Shown piece by piece: positions 5,531 to 10,976 of a stretch of 10,976 bases of DNA (the first letter of the stretch is position 1; the number at the start of each line of letters is the position of its first letter). Origin of the DNA: Candidatus Avelusimicrobium fimicolum (GTDB taxonomy: Bacteria > Elusimicrobiota > Elusimicrobia > Elusimicrobiales > Elusimicrobiaceae); contig UQJU01000050.1 of assembly GCA_900541355.1 (NCBI GenBank), positions 1 through 10,976 of the forward strand. Reading direction: 5' to 3'. The notes below the pieces were generated by a model. That model had not been told where the DNA came from and ran no database searches. It saw only the letters and a program-made list of their open reading frames with translations. Both the position numbers and the translations under genes were made by a program.

Positions 5531-6442
5531 ATGAGCAAGCAACTATTGGATGTTTTACTAAACGAACGTTTGTTGGATGAAAAATCCTATCAAACCTTAT
5601 TAAATAAAGTCCGCCCGGCAGACAAAACGGCTTGGCTTTCCCATAGACTGTTGGCGGCGGGCGTGGCCTTTATATTGGCGGGGTTTGTCTGCTTTATTGC
5701 GGCTAACTGGCAGGAAATGGGGTTGATTTTAAGGCTATCCCTGCCGCTTATCGGGCTCGTGCTGTGCGGGGCTGGGGCGTATTATAAAAAGTTGGATACT
5801 TGGCTGGGGCAAAGTTTTGCCTTTGGCGCGGCGGTGATGATTGGCGCCTTTTTGGCGGTCTTCGGGCAAATTTACCAAACAGGGGCTTTTTTGTATGAAC
5901 TTTTTGGCCTGTGGGCGCTCTTGCTTTTGCCCTTGTGTTGGCTGACCCGTAATAAATGGATGTATTTGTTTATGCTGTATGTGGCTACGGTTTATTGGGC
6001 CTCGTTCCAAGGGGGAATTTTAACGGACGGCTTTTGGTGTGGGGCCATGGGCGTGTATTTTGTGGCGTGGGCTTTGGTAGAATTTTTGCCCGCCTGTAAA
6101 AACTGGGGCGAGGGCTTTAAACGCTTTATTTGGATGCCGTTGAGCGTCTATGCCACCGTATGGGGCGGTTTCTCGGCGGAAAAGGCGTTCAATTTCCCCA
6201 ATGCGGGGTATTATTTAGTCGCACTTGTGTTGGCAGGTTTTTTTCTGTGTTATGCTCGGTACAAAAAAGACGCGGCTCTCTTTGCTTGGAACGCGCTCGC
6301 CTTGACGGGGCTTATCTGTGCGTATCTGGATCAATGGTTGGGATTTCGCACCTTGGGTTTGCTTATTTATTGTTTGCTTTTTGTCGGGAGCGGAATCGTC
6401 AGTTACCGCTTATGGTTTAGCGCGCGGGAGGAAATAAAATGA
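5531..6442 (+). CDS. DUF2157 polytopic membrane protein
   Basis: The product is 303 residues. A short soluble N-terminal domain (1-36) precedes about eight to ten hydrophobic segments that fill the rest. The DUF2157 hallmarks are visible: FIAANW (55-60) at the end of the first membrane segment and FGQIYQTGA (111-119) after the third. The biochemical role of this family is unknown. It is the first gene of a four-gene operon and overlaps the DUF4401 gene by 4 nt (ATGA). The start at 5531 agrees with the family's N-terminus and lies directly downstream of an extended -10 box. DUF2157, DUF4401 and GDYXXLXY proteins recur as neighbours in many bacteria, so they probably form one membrane system. 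Confidence 0.88.
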   Translation: MSKQLLDVLLNERLLDEKSYQTLLNKVRPADKTAWLSHRLLAAGVAFILAGFVCFIAANWQEMGLILRLSLPLIGLVLCGAGAYYKKLDTWLGQSFAFGAAVMIGAFLAVFGQIYQTGAFLYELFGLWALLLLPLCWLTRNKWMYLFMLYVATVYWASFQGGILTDGFWCGAMGVYFVAWALVEFLPACKNWGEGFKRFIWMPLSVYATVWGGFSAEKAFNFPNAGYYLVALVLAGFFLCYARYKKDAALFAWNALALTGLICAYLDQWLGFRTLGLLIYCLLFVGSGIVSYRLWFSAREEIK

Positions 6443-7416
6443 ACACGAGTGAAATTTTAAGCGGAGTACCTTCTGAAAAACGCGCGCAGACCGAAACCTT
6501 TTTAAAACACCGCGAAGTCGTGTCCGTTCCTTTTTTGGTGCGGGCTATGCTGTTTATCGGCTCGCTGATTTCGGCGAGTCTTTTGGTGGGGATAGCCGAC
6601 CGTTTATTAGCCGGCATTATCCCGGTTTTAGGGCGCGGGGTACTGTTTTTTTGCGCGGGCGTTCTGCTTGAAAAAACCTCTTCCAATTTACCGCCCTTGC
6701 GCGGGGCGTGGCGCCGTCAGTTAGGGGGACTCATTGGCCTGGCCGGGCAAATTATACTGGCCTTCCGGCTGACGGATATCCCCGGTGTGTCCGTTTGGAT
6801 GGGCGTACTGGCGGTGGCGGCTATTTCTTATCCGCTCTTTAAAAATCCCTTTAACCGCTTTTTGTGGTGTGCGGCGGCGGCCAGCAGTTTGTATGCCAAG
6901 GTGGATTGGGAGTGGAACTGGAACCAGTTTGCCGTGGCTCTTTCCGCCTTTTTAGCGTTCGGCGTGGCTCTTTGGCTGTTTGTTAAGCGCAAATTTAATT
7001 TTTATCCGCTGGCCTACGCGCTTATTTGGTGGAGTGTGATTTGCGCGGGCGAAACCGCTGCCAGCAAAATGTGTTGGTATGGGCTCAATCCTGCGAACGC
7101 TGCCTTGGCCGCCTGTGTGGCGGTCTATGCTGTATTTTCCCATAAGGGCAACTGGACCCGCGGACAAATAGCGTTGGCGGCCGGGGCGGTGGTATTGTCC
7201 GCACTTTTAAATTGGCCGACGGTTTTGGCTCTTATACTAATGTACGCCGGGTTTACCTTGCGCGACCGTGTGTTGGAAAGCCTCGGTACGGCGGGAGTAG
7301 TGTGCGGGCTATTTTTATTTTACTTTACCTTAAACGCGGCCCTGTCCGCAAAGGCGGCGTTGCTTGTGGCTTCGGGCCTTATTTTACTGGCGGTACGGAG
7401 CGTATATGCGAAATAA
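6439..7416 (+). CDS. DUF4401 polytopic membrane protein
   Basis: The product is 325 residues. The ATG overlaps the preceding stop by 4 nt, and GGAGG at 6427-6431 serves as ribosome site. The N-terminus is polar (about 1-30), then roughly ten hydrophobic segments follow, many Ala/Leu/Val-rich and closed by short basic loops such as RGAWRRQ (88-94) and KRKFN. Size, topology and the location between a DUF2157 gene and a GDYXXLXY gene indicate the DUF4401 family. The assignment leans on context because I recall no strict short motif for it. Function is unknown. It is presumably an inner-membrane partner of its two neighbours. Confidence 0.78.
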   Translation: MNTSEILSGVPSEKRAQTETFLKHREVVSVPFLVRAMLFIGSLISASLLVGIADRLLAGIIPVLGRGVLFFCAGVLLEKTSSNLPPLRGAWRRQLGGLIGLAGQIILAFRLTDIPGVSVWMGVLAVAAISYPLFKNPFNRFLWCAAAASSLYAKVDWEWNWNQFAVALSAFLAFGVALWLFVKRKFNFYPLAYALIWWSVICAGETAASKMCWYGLNPANAALAACVAVYAVFSHKGNWTRGQIALAAGAVVLSALLNWPTVLALILMYAGFTLRDRVLESLGTAGVVCGLFLFYFTLNAALSAKAALLVASGLILLAVRSVYAK

Positions 7417-7843
7417 ACTGTTGTTGTTTTATACTCTTTTGCTGGTGCTTTGCTTGGGCGGTTATGCCGCTTATACACAGCACGCGCTGAAAAATGCGCA
7501 GACCTTCTATTTACAAATGGCCCCGCTGGACCCGCTGGCCTTGCTAAGCGGGGAATATATGCAGATTAACTATGCCTTTGAGCAAGATGTGTTTGGTATA
7601 AACGCGCCTGTCAAACAGGTTACGCTGTATGTGGATGAGCGGGGCGTGGCGGGCCGGGCCAAAACGGATAAGCCGCTAGTTATCCCGGTTCATCAAGTAA
7701 CGGCTCGTTTGCCGCACCAATTCTATTTTAAAGAAGGAACCGCCAAAAAGTACGACACCGCCGCCTATGCGCAATTAAAACGATTGCCGGACGGACGCTT
7801 TTTAATTAGCGCATTAGCGGACAAAGATTTAAAATTATTGTGA
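7406..7843 (+). CDS. GDYXXLXY-motif membrane-anchored protein
   Basis: The product is 145 residues. The ATG at 7406 is chosen because GGAG (7397-7400) lies 5 nt before it and it yields a clean N-terminal anchor (about 4-22); earlier in-frame starts would lie deep inside the DUF4401 gene. The resulting overlap is 11 nt. After the anchor comes PLDPLALLSGEYMQINY (40-56), the family signature with Glu in place of the usual Asp and Ile in place of Leu. The C-terminal part (QFYFKEGTAKKY and LISALADKDLKLL) also matches the family's ending. The soluble domain should face the periplasm. Family function is unknown; its standing association with DUF4401 suggests a periplasmic subunit of that system. Confidence 0.9.
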   Translation: MRNKLLLFYTLLLVLCLGGYAAYTQHALKNAQTFYLQMAPLDPLALLSGEYMQINYAFEQDVFGINAPVKQVTLYVDERGVAGRAKTDKPLVIPVHQVTARLPHQFYFKEGTAKKYDTAAYAQLKRLPDGRFLISALADKDLKLL

Positions 7844-7853
7844 GGGAGAAAAG

Positions 7854-8681
7854 ATGAGCGAGAATTGTAACCACGATTGTGCATCCTGCAAAAGTGGATG
7901 CTCCGGGCATAATGCCCAGGAAATGCCTAAGGAAACGCCGCATTTGTTAAGCCGTATAAAACATGTTATCGGCGTGGTAAGCGGAAAAGGCGGCGTGGGC
8001 AAAAGTTTTGTTACGGGGCTGTTAGCCACGGAAATGACACGCCGCGGGTATTCGTGCGGTATTTTAGATGCCGATATTACAGGCCCGTCCGTGCCCAAAA
8101 TGTTTGGCCTGCACGAACGCGCTACTGGTGACCAAGACGGCATTTACCCGGTCAAAACACAAACGGGCATACAGGTAATGTCTTTAAATTTATTGTTGGA
8201 GCGCGAAACAGACCCCGTTATTTGGCGCGGGGCACTCATTACGGGTACGGTGCGCCAATTTTGGACAGATGTTATTTGGAAAGAGGTGGACTACTTGTTT
8301 ATTGATATGCCGCCCGGCACAGGAGATGTAACGCTGACGGTGTTCCAAAGTTTGCCGATTGACGGAATTGTGATTGTTTCCTCCCCGCAGGAATTGGTGC
8401 AGATGATTGTGGGCAAGGCCGTTAAAATGGCCAAAATGATGAACGTACCCGTGTTGGGATTAGTGGAAAATATGAGTTATTTGAAATGTCCCGACTGCGG
8501 AAAAGAAATTTCTGTTTTTGGCAAGAGCCGCGCGGATGAAATGGGCAAAACCTTTGGGCTTTCGCCGGTGGTACGTCTGCCGATAAATCCGTTGGCAGCG
8601 CAGGCGGTGGATGAGGGACGTATGGAATTTGTGCGCGAAGAAGCCGTAAACCCGTTGGCGGACAAATTAGCCGCCCTGTAA
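7854..8681 (+). CDS. Mrp/NBP35-type iron-sulfur cluster carrier ATPase
   Basis: The product is 275 residues. GGGAG (about 7844-7848) precedes the ATG and the gene lies 10 nt after the upstream stop, so it is co-transcribed with the membrane genes. It is a deviant Walker P-loop ATPase: GKGGVGKS (44-51), the DADITGPSVPKMFG segment, and DMPPGTGD as Walker B-like region. KCPDCGK carries the C-x-x-C pair (C212, C215) that holds a bridging Fe-S cluster across the Mrp dimer. The N-terminus has four more cysteines (C5, C9, C12, C16), recalling the N-terminal cluster of NBP35 and of some anaerobe Mrp proteins. The likely role is delivery of Fe-S clusters to apoproteins in the cytoplasm. The N-terminal DUF59 domain of some Mrp proteins is absent. 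Confidence 0.93.
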   Translation: MSENCNHDCASCKSGCSGHNAQEMPKETPHLLSRIKHVIGVVSGKGGVGKSFVTGLLATEMTRRGYSCGILDADITGPSVPKMFGLHERATGDQDGIYPVKTQTGIQVMSLNLLLERETDPVIWRGALITGTVRQFWTDVIWKEVDYLFIDMPPGTGDVTLTVFQSLPIDGIVIVSSPQELVQMIVGKAVKMAKMMNVPVLGLVENMSYLKCPDCGKEISVFGKSRADEMGKTFGLSPVVRLPINPLAAQAVDEGRMEFVREEAVNPLADKLAAL

Positions 8682-8702
8682 AAAGAGGGCCTAACCGATT
8701 AT

Positions 8703-8745
8703 AGGACCATTGGTCCCGGCAGGTGGGGCCAATGGCCCTTGTTTT
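8703..8745 (+). terminator. Intrinsic terminator after the Mrp gene
   Basis: The arms GGACCATTGGTCCC (8704-8717) and GGGGCCAATGGCCC (8725-8738) pair over 14 positions with one A-C mismatch and one G-T wobble, around the 7-nt loop GGCAGGT. TTGTTTT follows directly. This is a strong intrinsic terminator 22 nt after the stop codon. Each arm is also nearly self-complementary, so two small hairpins are an alternative fold. Confidence 0.85.
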
Positions 8746-8766
8746 AGGGGCGGATATATTGAATAA

Positions 8767-8772
8767 TATAAT
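8767..8772 (+). promoter_or_regulatory. -10 box of the secreted-protein gene
   Basis: A perfect TATAAT lies 29 nt before the ATG at 8802, giving a leader of about 22 nt. That leader holds the Shine-Dalgarno-like GGAAAGGA (about 8788-8795). TTTAGG (8743-8748), a poor -35, lies 18 nt upstream and overlaps the T-run of the preceding terminator. Unlike the divergent pair at 5472-5530, this gene has a normal leader. Confidence 0.6.
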
Positions 8773-8801
8773 TGAAATATTTTTGCCGGAAAGGATAATA
8801 T

Positions 8802-10976
8802 ATGAAAGCGTTTTTGACGATTTTTATCAGTTTGGCGGTTTGTGCTAATGCTTGGGCGGGGAATCCTTTAAAAAACATTAAAAAGGGTGTTGGTGCCGTA
8901 AAACGCGTTCCGAAAACGGGTACCGTAAAAATCCCCAAAGGGACCGTTCCCAAAGTAAAAGTTCCGTCAGGTACCGTTCAAGTTCCCCGGTTTTCGGTTC
9001 CGCTTCCCAATCCGGCCCTGCGTTTATCCGTTTCCCAACAGGTAGATGAGGCTGCCATTGCGCGCGTACTGCTTAAAAGTCCTGCGCTTATGCGTGCGTC
9101 CGCTCTGCCGGAAGTAAAGCCCTACCGCACCGATTTAATCAATATCCAACTGCAACTTGCCCACTTAAATACATATTCTACTGCGGATGAAGTATTGAAA
9201 AACCAAAATCATCCGGCTGTTTTGGCCGCCTATAAAGCCTTGGAGGATATGGCCGCTATCGGCATTTACGGATCGGTGGACGATAGCCAATTGTTACTGG
9301 CTTCATATCAGGCCTTTTCAGGTTCAGCCTTGGAGCCTATTGCTTTAACGACGATAGCGCGCTCCTTGGTGGCCTTGGGAATGTACCCAATGTTGGAAAA
9401 AGTTTTGGACACTGCTAAGCCGACTGCCGCATTGGAATCTGTTAGCGAATTTCTGACTCATTACCATTTTCCTATTAAAGTGCCGCACCATACCGCTTAT
9501 GCCCCGGTGGAACGCATAAATGAGTTGTCGGTTGCGTTGGGGCCGCTTTCCAGATTAAATGGCAAATTTACCGTAGAGGCGATGAATAAATGGGTGCTTT
9601 CCGCCTATGAACACCGTATTCCTAAAAAAGCGGAAACCAAAACCGTAACCAAACCCACTACTACGCCGCAGCAAGCGGCTACACAAGCCCCCGTGGAACA
9701 GCAACCGGCGGAACAACCCCAGCAAGAAGATGCGTTGTCCTATGCTCCCGTTATTCCTGTACTGGATGAAAAACCACGCCCGGGGCTTGTCAGCAAAGTC
9801 TATCCGTCCGGTCTGCGCGATGAGGACAGTTTAATCCGCGATTGGATGATATCCTTTAAAAACGGATATTTCAAACCGCGTAACCAAGTGGAAGCCATTA
9901 TGGGTATGTCCCCGGCCAAGGCCAACAACTTAATGGAATTTTTGTATTATATGCCCCTGGATGAGGCCGAGCGTGTGATTTTTAACCCGATTCGTGAAAC
10001 GGGCCGCTTGCCGGACTTTATGTATGATGCGCGCTTGATTGAGGGCACGCGCCGCCTGCCTGCCGGTTATTACAAAAATAAATTTAACGAAAATGTAAAG
10101 CGCTTTGTAGAACTGGCGGACGGCGAAAATACGCTTTATGAGTTTGATATGGAACTCAAAGACCTCGTCAGCAGTATGGCCGATTACAGTTTTAAACAGG
10201 GATTTGCCTACAAGAACAGTCCGGCCCTTACCAATGGGTTGCGCGCCAAATGGCATAAAATTGAAGTGGCCATTAACCGCCCGGGTTTAAAGGCGGACCG
10301 CGAACAGATTAACCGCTTGTGGAACGAACCCGTAGAGTTGGAAGACGGTACCAAGGTCAGTTTGCGCGATTACTTTACGCAAACGCGCTCCACCGCGTTT
10401 TTTAAAGAGGGCAAAACGCCTGAGTTTTACTTAAACAGCGCCCGCTGGGTGTCTTGGGAAAACGAACGCCGCAATCTGGCGGCATCAGAATATGTAGGCC
10501 GCCCAGAAAAACTTTCGTGGTGGGATAAAGTGCAAAATTGGCTGGTGTTGGGTAAACCGTCCCAATATTTGACGTTAAGCCAATTTGGTGATGTGATGCG
10601 CACCGAGTTTGAAAAGGGCTTTGGGGGCGCGTCGGCAGACAGCCCGTATTTGGACTGTTTGGCCGGAACGGAGGATGAAGGACCTTCTTCCCTGACGATG
10701 ACTATCAATAATTTTGATAAAGTGGGCGGCGTATGCCAAGCCTCGTTTGGTGACGGCGGCTATATGGGCCGTGTGGAGAAAGGCTACAATGGCACCTCTA
10801 CGGTCAGCCGTTTTCAGCCGCAAAACTTTACCAATGTAAAAGTAGTAACCTTTGATTTTAAAACACTCCAACCGCGCGTACAAACATTAGCGTCCGTACC
10901 ATATTTAAAAGATTTGAAAAAGCCGGATTTGGACCAAGTCCGTGCCGGAACAATGGTCGGGGACGGATTGGATCCC
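8802..10976 (+). CDS. Large secreted protein of unknown family, 3'-partial
   Basis: The frame is open from the ATG at 8802 to the window end: 725 residues with no stop. A Sec signal peptide is clear (1-19, MKAFLTIFISLAVCANAWA, with an AxA-type cleavage site before G20). The mature N-terminus is basic and repetitive, with GTV-x-(I/V)-P units (about 28-65). A mostly helical region follows (about 70-275), then a Thr/Pro/Gln/Ala-rich, probably disordered linker (about 276-315), then a long mixed region containing motifs such as DWMISFKNGYF and RSTAFFKEG. Only two cysteines occur after the signal (C619 and C645), which could pair. There is no lipobox and no second membrane helix in view. I recognise no catalytic motif or family. 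It has its own promoter and stands apart from the Mrp operon. Confidence 0.85.
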   Translation, partial: MKAFLTIFISLAVCANAWAGNPLKNIKKGVGAVKRVPKTGTVKIPKGTVPKVKVPSGTVQVPRFSVPLPNPALRLSVSQQVDEAAIARVLLKSPALMRASALPEVKPYRTDLINIQLQLAHLNTYSTADEVLKNQNHPAVLAAYKALEDMAAIGIYGSVDDSQLLLASYQAFSGSALEPIALTTIARSLVALGMYPMLEKVLDTAKPTAALESVSEFLTHYHFPIKVPHHTAYAPVERINELSVALGPLSRLNGKFTVEAMNKWVLSAYEHRIPKKAETKTVTKPTTTPQQAATQAPVEQQPAEQPQQEDALSYAPVIPVLDEKPRPGLVSKVYPSGLRDEDSLIRDWMISFKNGYFKPRNQVEAIMGMSPAKANNLMEFLYYMPLDEAERVIFNPIRETGRLPDFMYDARLIEGTRRLPAGYYKNKFNENVKRFVELADGENTLYEFDMELKDLVSSMADYSFKQGFAYKNSPALTNGLRAKWHKIEVAINRPGLKADREQINRLWNEPVELEDGTKVSLRDYFTQTRSTAFFKEGKTPEFYLNSARWVSWENERRNLAASEYVGRPEKLSWWDKVQNWLVLGKPSQYLTLSQFGDVMRTEFEKGFGGASADSPYLDCLAGTEDEGPSSLTMTINNFDKVGGVCQASFGDGGYMGRVEKGYNGTSTVSRFQPQNFTNVKVVTFDFKTLQPRVQTLASVPYLKDLKKPDLDQVRAGTMVGDGLDP

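Noticed and set aside
9930..10883. Minus-strand open frames inside the large secreted-protein gene (9930-10256, 10427-10708, 10575-10883)
   Set aside because: The + strand frame is continuous with a signal peptide and promoter; the opposite frames have no start signals or domain features.

Overview
The window joins the right-hand end of a prophage (about 1-4420) to ordinary bacterial chromosome (about 4437-10976). The organism is a bacterium that uses Shine-Dalgarno starts in the phage half and sigma70-like TATAAT -10 boxes in the host half. It very probably has an outer membrane, because the phage carries a two-component spanin pair whose outer partner is a lipoprotein. I tentatively suspect a gut-associated, Elusimicrobiota-like lineage. 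That rests on overall impression, not on a marker gene, so the taxonomy is open.

Prophage part, all on the + strand. Two large tail-fibre or adhesin-like genes come first (1-1075, 5'-partial; 1086-2999). They are unlike each other except for a Pro/Asp/Gly-rich linker followed by a colinear 52-residue module. A tight lysis cassette follows: a membrane-anchored coiled-coil protein (3013-3261), an M15 zinc peptidase endolysin (3261-3653), a one-pass holin-like protein (3656-3850), an inner-membrane spanin (3847-4053), an outer-membrane lipoprotein spanin starting inside it in another frame (3965-4165), and a 39-residue cysteine-rich mini-protein (4155-4274). Most neighbours touch or overlap. Short direct repeats at 4342-4397 look like integrase or excisionase arm sites and mark the prophage edge. 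No integrase gene is in view.

Host part. A tRNA-Ser(CGA) gene lies on the - strand at 4482-4566, with its own promoter and terminator. A membrane-anchored alpha/beta hydrolase is also on the - strand (4650-5471). Diverging from it is a + strand operon: DUF2157 membrane protein, DUF4401 membrane protein, GDYXXLXY-motif protein, and an Mrp/NBP35-type Fe-S carrier ATPase (5531-8681), closed by a strong hairpin terminator at 8703-8745. The 59-bp divergent intergenic region is unusual. Both genes have a perfect TATAAT exactly 6 nt before the ATG, which suggests leaderless mRNAs. A large secreted protein of unknown family starts at 8802 and runs off the window with at least 725 residues.

The points most worth a second look are the embedded spanin pair with its cysteine-rich follower, the shared module in the two tail proteins, the twin leaderless promoters and the uncharacterised secreted protein.
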